In this document: positions 1-5,193 of the stretch, in pieces | Layout: each line of letters begins with the position of its first letter | Position numbering within the stretch: position 1 is the first letter of the stretch | Assembly (NCBI GenBank): GCA_026996955.1 | Contig: JALWJV010000036.1 | Location: forward strand, 1 to 7,792 | Reading direction: 5' to 3' | Length of the DNA: 7,792 nucleotides | From: Deltaproteobacteria bacterium | Lineage (GTDB): Bacteria > Desulfobacterota > Dissulfuribacteria > Dissulfuribacterales > QOAL01 | Position numbers and translations under genes: made by a program | Notes under the pieces: generated by a model | What the model saw: only the letters and a program-made list of their open reading frames with translations | Databases searched by the model: none | What the model was told of the DNA's origin: nothing

Positions 1-186
1 CCCCGATAGCCCTGCCTTTTTTATGCCAAGAGGCCCATTTTATGCCGCGCGACATCACCAACTGTCAAAGATGAGTTAGTCAGAAAGGGAAAAGTAAAGA
101 GAATCTTCAGAGCGAAACGTAAAATTACTTCTCCCAATCTGGTATCCCATATTACGCAACGTGCAGCCGGAGATACCCCACTGTTT

Positions 187-978
187 TTGGAGGACAATGA
201 TTATCTGTTTATGCTCTCAAATTTGCAAGATATATCTCAGAAGCGGTCTTTGGACATCTATGCTTTTTGTCTCATGCCAAACCACGTTCATCTCCTGCTG
301 CGTCCCTGCGAAACAGGTCTCCACGAAGCAATGAGAGATCTTTTTGCCCGCTATGCCATGATGTTTAACAGAAAATATGAAAGGAAAGGCCACCTTTTCG
401 GGGGACCTTATCGTCAAGCCGTTTGCCTGGATGATTCATATCTCCTTGCTGCCTCCCTTTATATTCATTTGAATCCCGTGAGGGCCGGACTTGTTTTGGA
501 CCCACGTGAATATCGTTGGTCCTCAGTCAATGTTTATCAATCCTCTAACGAAGTAACTTCATTCGTAAAGTCGTCTTTTGTGCTTGGTCTCTTGGGGAAC
601 GATTTGAAAGAACAACGGGAAATTTATACAAAGTTACTGCATGATTCCATGGGGTTAGAATCGGATGATGCGCTTGAAAAAAGTGACGCTGTGAGTTTTT
701 TCCGTAAAATACTTGCCAAAAATTTTCCTAATGTGTTTTCTTTGCTGCGCAAACAGAAACACGTGGCCCGCTTGACAGGACTGGAACTGCTTGATGATGA
801 GGAAATTGATAATAAAATTCAGGAGATGAGGGGTTGGAAAACGAAAAATACGCCAGAAGAAAAAAAGGCCCGCAAGTTTCTGGTGCAGCAGCTTATTGCC
901 CGTGGTTACAAGAGGAAAGAGATAGCAGGGAAATTGGGCGTTTCTGTAAAGACTGTATACAACATCCTAAAGGTGTGA
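187..978 (+). CDS. REP-associated tyrosine transposase (RAYT, Y1/HUH), 5' end uncertain
   Basis: Y1-type single-strand DNA transposase of the IS200-like/RAYT group, which nicks and joins DNA at REP-like hairpins. Seen, numbering from the TTG at 187: the HUH motif in LMPNHVHLL (H33, H35), then FNRKYERKGHLFGGPYRQ (61-78), then LYIHLNPVRAGLV, whose Y92 aligns with the catalytic tyrosine of E. coli TnpA-REP. The C-terminus (about 228-262, GYKRKEIAGKLGVSVKTVY) is a helix-turn-helix. The frame is open upstream to position 10 and encodes SHITQRAAGDTPLFLEDND around 145-198. This is the expected first strand of the Y1 fold, so the true N-terminus lies upstream of 187. No ATG, GTG or TTG occurs in frame between 10 and 186; only CTG 139, ATT 124 or ATC 103 could serve. 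The gene is therefore either 5'-degraded or started at a non-canonical codon. Starting at TTG 187 would drop a core strand. Family call is firm; functionality is doubtful. Confidence 0.85.
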   Translation: MEDNDYLFMLSNLQDISQKRSLDIYAFCLMPNHVHLLLRPCETGLHEAMRDLFARYAMMFNRKYERKGHLFGGPYRQAVCLDDSYLLAASLYIHLNPVRAGLVLDPREYRWSSVNVYQSSNEVTSFVKSSFVLGLLGNDLKEQREIYTKLLHDSMGLESDDALEKSDAVSFFRKILAKNFPNVFSLLRKQKHVARLTGLELLDDEEIDNKIQEMRGWKTKNTPEEKKARKFLVQQLIARGYKRKEIAGKLGVSVKTVYNILKV

Positions 979-1053
979 TTTTATGGGATCTTTCTTGCGA
1001 TTTCCGCCCAAGACCAAAATCGGTAATTAGTACCACTCTGCCATTACCTTTCG

Positions 1054-1096
1054 GCCTTGAGCCTTCAGCTTATTGCCTTGAGCTTCGAGCTATCTT
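1054..1096. repeat. Degenerate ~21-bp tandem repeat
   Basis: Two imperfect units follow one another, both beginning GCCTTGAGC (1054 and 1075) and continuing with a TTCAGCT or TTCGAGCT core. The tract lies in the non-coding stretch after the transposase and directly abuts the dispersed repeat at 1097. No coding potential or terminator is evident. It may be debris of intergenic repeats. Confidence 0.5.
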
Positions 1097-1172
1097 ACCG
1101 CCCACTCCGCTCAAGCACGCGAAGGACGCAAAGAAAGGACAACGCCAAGCAGGTTATTCATTCCCTGTCGGC
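1097..1172. repeat. Dispersed intergenic repeat, copy A (degenerate)
   Basis: This shares an ordered series of blocks with 3020-3090: ACCGCCC, then CCGCTCAAG (TCGCTCAAG in the other copy), then GGACGCAAAGAAA, then AACGCCAAG, then TTCCCTG. It is about 8 nt longer than the other copy in the middle. Its right end (GTCGG) has diverged, so the terminal inverted repeat seen at 3020-3090 is mostly lost. It is non-coding and 119 bp downstream of the transposase stop. Confidence 0.7.
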
Positions 1173-1204
1173 CACGCCGCTTGCCGTTTGAGTTTTATAG
1201 CAGG

Positions 1205-1813
1205 TTACCAAATTGTTATGAGCTCTTGAATGTTATGTAGCTTTCGGTCAGCCGTAATAAGTGGAGCATTATGCTGAATAGCTGTTGCCGCTATGATTCT
1301 ATCAGCAGGATCTTTATGACAGAAAAAATCTGCCTGTGAGAGTGTTGCTATTTCTGGAGTTATGGGAAGTACCTCCATGTATAAGACTTTGATCAGGTCT
1401 TTGATATATCCTGAAATAGAGATATCATTCCTAATACGGCCCGATGCTGATAGCATGGCGATCTCTCATAAAGAAATATCTGCACATGCCAGTTGTTTTT
1501 GTCTGCTACCTCTTTCGAGCGCTGCTTCTGCCCTGCGGCTCAGTCGTTCAGGGGCATCCTGCCAGAAAATAAGGATCCTAGATTGAGCGATTGTCGGATT
1601 TGCTGCAGATCCGCGAAAGAGGAATTCCCATAATAGTCGGCTATATGGGGATTCCTCTGACAAAGGAGATGTAGTAAATACGGCAATCCCGAAGGGTTTC
1701 AAAACTGGAAAGATATAATCGACATAACTCCTTTTAATTTCATTAAAAAAATAGTTTTCCAGATTTTGAAACGCTCAATCTAGGAGGATATGTGTATCAC
1801 AGATTGTCAGCAT
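1205..1813 (-). pseudogene. vapC: vapC-type PIN toxin, disrupted by MITE insertion and a nonsense mutation
   Basis: Remains of a PIN-domain RNase toxin partnered with the antitoxin at 1797-2039. The gene starts at ATG 1813-1811, inside the antitoxin gene (17-nt overlap). Deleting the MITE (1577-1784) and one 5-bp target duplication leaves exactly 396 nt, a 131-codon frame plus TAA. The joined N-terminus reads MLTICDTHILIFWQDAPERLS, with the catalytic DTH motif recreated across the insertion. The rest carries ADISL*EIAMLSASGRI, HKDPADRIIAATA and LITADRKLHN. In reconstructed numbering the acidic residues D6, E46, D97 and D118 are all present. The asterisk is TGA at 1468-1466, where the family has Trp (SLWEIA); a single C-to-T change on the + strand at 1466 explains it. 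The two surviving open pieces (1205-1465 and the part before the stop) cannot make a working nuclease. The motif set matches the Sll0205-like PIN group that pairs with Phd-type antitoxins. Confidence 0.93.
1577..1784. mobile_element. 208-bp MITE, copy 1, inserted in vapC; IS1380/ISEcp1-like termini
   Basis: The ends are a perfect 13-bp inverted repeat, CCTAGATTGAGCG at 1577 and CGCTCAATCTAGG ending at 1784. A perfect 5-bp target duplication, AGGAT, flanks it (1572-1576 and 1785-1789). It has no coding capacity of its own. Compared by eye with the copy at 4986-5193 (opposite orientation) it has the same length and about 9 substitutions, roughly 96% identity. The terminus resembles the ISEcp1 end (CCTAGATTCTACGT), and 5-bp duplications fit the IS1380 family; assignment to that family is inference. 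The insertion separates the DTHI codons of vapC from the rest of the gene. Confidence 0.93.
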
Positions 1814-2039
1814 TAGCAGTCCAGTCGGCATGTTTTTCAGATGCAATAATGTTTCCCTTAATTATAGTACCGCGTAGTTTTCTTAGTCTGTTTTTTGCAG
1901 CCTCTACATCGTCTCCTTCTGGTATAATTTTGGCAATCGCCTTACCTCTGCTCGTTATGCGCAGTTCGGTTCCTTGTTGTACCTGATTAAGGTAATATGG
2001 AAGACGCTTTCGAAATTCAGTAACATTGATGTCAGGCAT
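1797..2039 (-). CDS. Phd/YefM-family antitoxin (VapB-type), 80 aa, toxin partner broken
   Basis: Antitoxin of a type II toxin-antitoxin pair. It binds its own operator through the N-terminal domain and neutralises the PIN toxin with the C-terminal tail. The protein starts MPDINVTEFRKRLPYYLNQV, followed by GTELRITSRGKAIAKIIP, the standard Phd_YefM dimer fold. The tail (about 45-80) is charged. The ATG at 2039 is chosen because the family starts just before the VTEFR segment and an AAGG element sits about 8 nt upstream (within 2050-2055). The longer frame from 2105 would begin inside the predicted promoter. Its last 17 nt overlap the start of the vapC pseudogene, the usual coupling of such pairs. 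The gene shows no damage, so it is now an antitoxin without its cognate toxin. Confidence 0.88.
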   Translation of the reverse strand: MPDINVTEFRKRLPYYLNQVQQGTELRITSRGKAIAKIIPEGDDVEAAKNRLRKLRGTIIKGNIIASEKHADWTANADNL

Positions 2040-2059
2040 CAGGTAATCCTTATTCTGAA

Positions 2060-2105
2060 TGTACAGTTTATGTGTACATGATAGTGTTCGTATTACCAAT
2101 TTCAA
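2060..2105 (-). promoter_or_regulatory. Candidate autoregulated promoter of the phd-vapC operon
   Basis: On the - strand a TTGAAA (2105-2100) and TATCAT (2083-2078) are separated by 16 bp, a plausible sigma-70 promoter about 40 bp before the antitoxin ATG. Two TGTACA palindromes (2060-2065 and 2073-2078), 7 bp apart, overlap the -10 edge and transcription start, as expected for an antitoxin operator. A 12-bp palindrome, AGTTAATTAACT (2107-2118), lies just upstream of the -35. Operator function is inferred from placement only. Confidence 0.4.
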
Positions 2106-2148
2106 GAGTTAATTAACTTGTTGACGAGTGTCATACCATGATTTTTTC

Positions 2149-2167
2149 CCATTGGCTATCCCAATGG
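2149..2167. repeat. Perfect 7-bp hairpin between the two TA loci
   Basis: CCATTGG, a 5-nt loop, then CCAATGG, lying 7 bp downstream of the second toxin's stop on the - strand. In the direction of that gene it is followed by GAAAAAA rather than a T-run, so it is not a standard intrinsic terminator. It could still end or protect the transcript. Confidence 0.4.
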
Positions 2168-2173
2168 AATATA

Positions 2174-2638
2174 TCATTTTCTTCCCGTCCTTTGCCCCTT
2201 ACGGTTCAACTTTTTTTGATTTTCAGCGTTGATCATTTCATATAGTGACGGGATCGAAAGTTTTTTTAATGCGTTTTTGAATTTGCGATCAAATGTGACA
2301 ATTTGGGCAGCCCCGTCTGCCTCACAGATAGAGGCTACTATAGCATCACCGTAATCAGGAATTTTTTCAGGCCAATACGCAAAAAGAGTTTCCAAGTCTA
2401 ATTCATGAACAATCCTAACTCCTGGCATTACACTAAAATCGCTTAACATGGTTTTTATAGTTGTTTTCGACACTCCATAAACATTTTCAAGTACATAGAC
2501 AAATTCGGTGAGGACATTTTGTGGACATAATACCTGAATTTCCAGGGCGGCTGCCTTTTCTAAGATTATTTTGATTCGGTTCTGTTGCTCTAGGTTTCTG
2601 TCTGTGACAAATGAAATCAGAGCGTTTGTATCAATCAC
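2174..2638 (-). CDS. PIN-domain toxin (VapC-type), start disputed by an apparent frameshift
   Basis: Type II toxin, a Mg-dependent RNase of the PIN fold. Seen, from GTG 2638: MIDTNALISFV (D3), VLTEFVYVLENVYG (E45), IPDYGDAIVASICEADG (D95, D98) and IVTFDRKF (D117); the full acidic set is kept. The Lys/Arg-rich tail (141-154, QKKLNRKGQRTGRK) is basic. The frame extends back to TTG 2719, deep inside the antitoxin gene, which is unlikely as a start. The best start signal is ATG 2655, overlapping the antitoxin stop as ATGA with AAGAGG 5 nt upstream. It runs into TGA after six codons because the following A-run has seven As; eight would join it to the PIN frame as MKKNRVVIDTN. GTG 2638 is the first sensible in-frame start but has poor SD spacing. 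The toxin is thus either weakly started, slippage-dependent, frameshifted, or affected by a homopolymer sequencing error. Confidence 0.82.
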   Translation of the reverse strand: MIDTNALISFVTDRNLEQQNRIKIILEKAAALEIQVLCPQNVLTEFVYVLENVYGVSKTTIKTMLSDFSVMPGVRIVHELDLETLFAYWPEKIPDYGDAIVASICEADGAAQIVTFDRKFKNALKKLSIPSLYEMINAENQKKLNRKGQRTGRK

Positions 2639-2645
2639 GACCCTG

Positions 2646-2666
2646 TTTTTTTCATTGATGCCTCTT
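2646..2666 (-). promoter_or_regulatory. Shine-Dalgarno, ATGA overlap and A7 run at the toxin start
   Basis: On the - strand AAGAGG (2666-2661) precedes ATG (2655-2653) by 5 nt. The A of this ATG is followed by TGA (2654-2652), the antitoxin stop. A run of seven As (2652-2646) follows. Translation from this ATG gives MKKTGS and stops; adding one A would enter the PIN frame. Confidence 0.7.
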
Positions 2667-2885
2667 GGCCATAATTTTTCTTGCGGATTTGATGTCAGTC
2701 TGGATATCTCCTGGACCAACTTTGACAGTATTTCTGAATTTCAGGAAGTGCTTTTTTGATGGTATCATTATAATTTTACCATTTTCTATTTTCCACTCAA
2801 TGGTATCACTGACCGAAAGATTCATGGCATCTCGAATAGGTTTTGGTATAGTTGTCTGGTACTTAGATGTGATTATTGTACGCAT
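2652..2885 (-). CDS. AbrB/SpoVT-family antitoxin (VapB-type), 77 aa
   Basis: DNA-binding antitoxin with the swapped-hairpin AbrB fold. Residues 1-42 (SKYQTTIPKPIRDAMNLSVSD, then TIEWKIENGKIIMIP) match the SpoVT-AbrB domain closely. Residues 43-77 (FLKFRNTVKVGPGD and a basic end) are the likely toxin-binding tail. ATG 2885 is supported by GAGAG about 8 nt upstream and by family length. Its stop overlaps the expected ATG of the PIN toxin by four bases, so the two genes form one translationally coupled operon. It probably represses its own promoter just upstream. This pair belongs to a different antitoxin family from the locus at 1797-2039, so the two did not arise by simple local duplication. 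Confidence 0.9.
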   Translation of the reverse strand: MRTIITSKYQTTIPKPIRDAMNLSVSDTIEWKIENGKIIMIPSKKHFLKFRNTVKVGPGDIQTDIKSARKIMAKRHQ

Positions 2886-2901
2886 TTGTTATGCTCTCGA
2901 A

Positions 2902-2951
2902 TGTAAAAAATCTTACAATATAAAATTAATGTCAGAATTGAAGATCGTCAA
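2902..2951 (-). promoter_or_regulatory. Candidate promoter/operator of the abrB-type TA operon
   Basis: On the - strand TTGACG (2951-2946) is followed after 17 bp by TAATTT (2928-2923), and a TATATT (2922-2917) lies next to it. The inverted repeat TGTAA-N6-TTACA (2902-2917) falls between this and the antitoxin start, where an autoregulator would bind. The -10 choice is uncertain. Confidence 0.35.
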
Positions 2952-3019
2952 TATGGCTTTGGAGTAATGTGCGTGTTCAATTTCACACTTCGTACCTTAC
3001 TGATTCATGTCTTTATTTT

Positions 3020-3090
3020 TGAACCGCCCGCTTCGCTCAAGGACGCAAAGAAAAAATAACGCCAAGAAGTTTTCTTTCCCTGGCGGTTCA
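3020..3090. repeat. Dispersed intergenic repeat, copy B (71 bp, palindromic ends)
   Basis: Bounded by a perfect 9-bp inverted repeat, TGAACCGCC at 3020 and GGCGGTTCA ending at 3090. The interior holds CTTCGCTCAAGGACGCAAAG and ATAACGCCAAGAAG. It shares its block order with 1097-1172. It is non-coding, between the AbrB-type TA operon and the ComEA-like gene. From memory, motifs of this kind recur between genes in many environmental bacterial genomes; its mobility is unproven. Confidence 0.72.
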
Positions 3091-3194
3091 GTTTCTTAAA
3101 CGCTTTGGGGAGTGATCATATGAAATCCCGGCGAAGGGGTAAAATTTAAAGTTCATGCACATTTTGCCGATGAGTAGTGAAAATCCAAATACAT

Positions 3195-3201
3195 AAGGAG
3201 G
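3195..3201 (+). promoter_or_regulatory. Ribosome binding site fixing the ComEA-like start
   Basis: AAGGAGG, an almost full anti-16S match, lies 8 nt before ATG 3210. It makes 3210 the start rather than the in-frame upstream starts at 3177 or 3204, the latter being too close to the site. Confidence 0.85.
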
Positions 3202-3209
3202 TAATGATT

Positions 3210-3518
3210 ATGTTGGCAAGAAAGACATTATTTATCGGACGTTTTTTGCTGGTGGTGGCTGTGTTGGGTTTGATTTGTGCGCCGACTGCCTTTGCGGGTA
3301 AAGGACATAAACTGAATATTAATACAGCAACTGTAGAAGAGCTTAAGGAATTGCCCAAAATAGGGGATAAAACCGCGAATGCCATAGTCAAGTATCGTGA
3401 GGAGCACGGCGAATTCAAATCCGTAGATGAATTACTGAATGTAAAGGGTATAGGCAAGAAAAAACTGGAATTGCTCAGGCCTTTGGTTACTGTGGATAAA
3501 AAAGACGGTAGCAAATAA
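3210..3518 (+). CDS. Secreted ComEA-like helix-hairpin-helix DNA-binding protein, 102 aa
   Basis: Small exported protein of the ComEA family, whose members bind double-stranded DNA outside the inner membrane during uptake. Residues 1-29 form a signal peptide: positive MLARK, hydrophobic FLLVVAVLGLI, and a cleavage site TAFA|GK. Residues 34-95 hold two helix-hairpin-helix motifs, LKELPKIGDKTANAIVKYR and LLNVKGIGKKKLELL, preceded by the family hallmark LNINTATVEEL. A short Lys/Asp tail follows. It is a stand-alone HhH domain without the long linker of Gram-positive ComEA, as in the short proteins of many proteobacteria. No other competence gene lies nearby, so a role in transformation is not shown; general periplasmic DNA binding is equally possible. 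It is monocistronic with its own terminator. Confidence 0.92.
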   Translation: MLARKTLFIGRFLLVVAVLGLICAPTAFAGKGHKLNINTATVEELKELPKIGDKTANAIVKYREEHGEFKSVDELLNVKGIGKKKLELLRPLVTVDKKDGSK

Positions 3519-3532
3519 AGAGGCTTGGTGTG

Positions 3533-3567
3533 AAAGGAGGAGGAGACTGTTTGTCGTCCTCCTTTTT
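3533..3567 (+). terminator. Intrinsic terminator of the ComEA-like gene
   Basis: AAAGGAGGA (3533-3541) pairs with TCCTCCTTT (3557-3565). The stem can extend inward (GAC with GTC, one bulge) to a TGTTT loop, and a T-run ends at 3567. It begins 14 nt after the stop codon. Confidence 0.85.
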
Positions 3568-3577
3568 ACCGATTCCC

Positions 3578-3610
3578 GGCCAAGGCCATAAGCGGCAAGC
3601 ATTCTTGGCC
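3578..3610. repeat. Inverted repeat between convergent genes
   Basis: GGCCAAG (3578-3584) and CTTGGCC (3604-3610) flank a 19-nt loop, between the terminator above and the end of the convergent ATPase gene. A weak pyrimidine run (CTTTTCTCGTTGTTTT) follows on the + strand; nothing T-rich follows on the - strand. It may be a backup terminator. Confidence 0.4.
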
Positions 3611-3624
3611 CTTTTCTCGTTGTT

Positions 3625-4920
3625 TTAAGAGGTGCCGTACATAAATTTTGTGCTGACATAATTTTGTTCGGTGGGGTCTTGAGCAACCAATTCATGGAAA
3701 GGCAGGAATTTAACCCTGGTACTTTCAACCTGGAGTTCAGTCTTTAGCCCAAGGTTTACTATCCATGCCTCTTCGGGCCGGTATTTTTTTATAAAGTTTC
3801 TCAATGAGCGGGTGATGGCCGGTGTCTTCATGTTACTGAATTTGACTTCAACCGGAAGGACTGCTTTGCCCGCGGTCAATACAAAATCAACCTCTGCCCG
3901 GTCCTTGGTCCTCCAGAAATGGATGGTGATGGGCGAAAACCTGGTTTTTTCCTTAAGAATATTGAAGATCAAGTTCTGGAAAAGAAAACCGGACTGGCTC
4001 GGTGCGGAAACATGGCCGAACATACCCAGGGCATAATTCCTGAGCCCCATATCCATGAAGTAAACCACCGGTGATTTGGATAACTCCTTCCTGATGTTTT
4101 GGTAAAAAGGGGTAACTATCTGGATAATAAAGGTTTTTTCGAGATATTCAAAATATTTTTTTAAAGTTTTAGTGCTGATTCCAATGGTGGAGGAGAGTTC
4201 CGTAAAATTGACCAACTTTCCAGTCTGATCAGCCAGAATCCTTACAAGCATTCGAAAGGCATCCAGTTTTTCCACTTTGAGCAGAGATGTTACATCTTTT
4301 TCCAGGTAGCTCCTGTATATTTCGTCAATTATTCGGATTTTTTCATCAAGACGTTTTTCCATAATCAGCCTGGGGTAGCCGCCGAAGTTTAAGTATTCGT
4401 AGAGAATTTCCTGAACTTTCGTCTTTTCTGCCTGGCAGTATTCATAAAGCCGGTCTGCGTAGCGGTATGACGTCTTGAAATTTATAAATTCTTCCAAGGT
4501 AACTGTAGTCAACTCAAAAAGTCTTTTCCTGCCAATCAGCGATTCATGTATTTTTTCTTTTAGTTCCAGGCTGCCTGAGCCGGAAACAATAAATTTGTAA
4601 GGCAATCTCTGGTCATAGATGCCCTTGAGGAAAAGCCCTGCATTCTCTTTTCTTTGAATCTCGTCGATAAAAACGTATCCCTTGCTGTCCCCGAATTCCA
4701 GTATGAGTTTTTGTATTAAGGCCTGTTGAGAGGCGAAGTTAGGGAGGTCTGACTCGAAATCCAGGCTCAAAAAAAGCGTGGAATACCCTTTGCTCTCCAG
4801 GTATTCCTTTAAATGCAGCATCAAAGTGGTTTTGCCTGCCTGTCTGGGGCCAACAATGAGACTAATTTCGGGCTGACTCAAGTGTTTTGTCAGGGCCTCA
4901 AATAGAGTTCTTTTTATCAT
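3625..4920 (-). CDS. AAA_14/DUF4143 ATPase (COG1373 family), 431 aa
   Basis: Predicted P-loop ATPase of the COG1373 group, common as stand-alone accessory genes of uncertain role. Seen: Walker A GPRQAGKTT (24-32), Walker B YVFIDEIQR (82-90), sensor-like IVSGSGSLELK (111-121), and the family block YLNFGGYPRLI (176-186). A winged-helix-like region, FTELSSTIGISTKTLKKYFEYLEKT, spans 239-263. The C-terminal DUF4143 part carries YFMDMGLRNYALG, then HFWRTKDRAEVDFVL and LPVEVKFS. D345, E358 and K360 there form a PD-(D/E)xK-like nuclease pattern. Length is normal for the family and all ATPase motifs are intact. ATG 4920 is the natural N-terminus (MIKRTLFEAL), yet no Shine-Dalgarno precedes it. The biological role is unknown; links to toxin-antitoxin or defence functions have been suggested for relatives but are not shown here. 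Confidence 0.92.
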   Translation of the reverse strand: MIKRTLFEALTKHLSQPEISLIVGPRQAGKTTLMLHLKEYLESKGYSTLFLSLDFESDLPNFASQQALIQKLILEFGDSKGYVFIDEIQRKENAGLFLKGIYDQRLPYKFIVSGSGSLELKEKIHESLIGRKRLFELTTVTLEEFINFKTSYRYADRLYEYCQAEKTKVQEILYEYLNFGGYPRLIMEKRLDEKIRIIDEIYRSYLEKDVTSLLKVEKLDAFRMLVRILADQTGKLVNFTELSSTIGISTKTLKKYFEYLEKTFIIQIVTPFYQNIRKELSKSPVVYFMDMGLRNYALGMFGHVSAPSQSGFLFQNLIFNILKEKTRFSPITIHFWRTKDRAEVDFVLTAGKAVLPVEVKFSNMKTPAITRSLRNFIKKYRPEEAWIVNLGLKTELQVESTRVKFLPFHELVAQDPTEQNYVSTKFMYGTS

Positions 4921-4927
4921 AGTATTA

Positions 4928-4956
4928 AAATAACCCGATTATTCAGGAATAGTCAA
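4928..4956 (-). promoter_or_regulatory. Candidate promoter of the ATPase gene, possibly leaderless
   Basis: On the - strand TTGACT (4956-4951) and TTATTT (4933-4928) are 17 bp apart. The start of transcription would fall about 7 nt downstream, at or next to ATG 4920. This agrees with the lack of a ribosome binding site. The -35 is good, the -10 only fair. Confidence 0.4.
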
Positions 4957-4985
4957 TTCTTATTTACCGGATAAATAGATTAAAA

Positions 4986-5193
4986 CCTAGATTGAGCGTT
5001 TCAAAATCTGGAAAAATGTTTTTTAAACGAAATTAAAAGGAGTTATGTCGATTATAGCTTTCCAGCTTTGAAACCCTTCGGGATTGCCGTATTTACTGCA
5101 TCTCCTTTGTCATAGGAATCCCCATATAGCCGACTATTATGGGAATTCCTCTTTCGCGGATCTGCAGTAAATCCGACAATCGCTCAATCTAGG
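4986..5193. mobile_element. 208-bp MITE, copy 2, inverted relative to copy 1
   Basis: The same perfect 13-bp termini as copy 1 (CCTAGATTGAGCG at 4986, its complement ending at 5193) are flanked by a different perfect 5-bp target duplication, TAAAA (4981-4985 and 5194-5198). Two internal hairpins are visible. One pairs 4998-5014 with 5059-5074 (GTTTCAAA...CTGGAAA type). The other pairs 5114-5126 with 5138-5150 (AGGAATCCCCATA with TATGGGAATTCCT, one mismatch). There is no open reading frame of note. It sits between the divergent ATPase and RHS genes, 65 bp before the ATPase ATG. Confidence 0.93.

Noticed and set aside
1054..1172. CRISPR-like array
   Set aside because: Only two short, adjacent, imperfect units with no spacers and no cas genes.
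834..1229. 131-aa + strand frame across the end of the transposase and the repeat region
   Set aside because: It overlaps the HTH of the transposase in another frame and translates non-coding repeats; its composition shows no protein-like pattern.
2149..2167. Intrinsic terminator of the second TA operon
   Set aside because: The stem is clean, but A residues rather than Ts follow it in the transcript direction, so it was kept only as an inverted repeat.
3120..3149. 9-codon micro-ORF (MKSRRRGKI) with GGGGAG upstream
   Set aside because: Too short and basic to support without conservation; a leader-peptide role for the ComEA-like gene is only conceivable.
3155..3196. 13-codon ORF ending inside the ComEA Shine-Dalgarno
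   Set aside because: No ribosome binding site of its own; the overlap of its TAA with AAGGAGG is probably chance.
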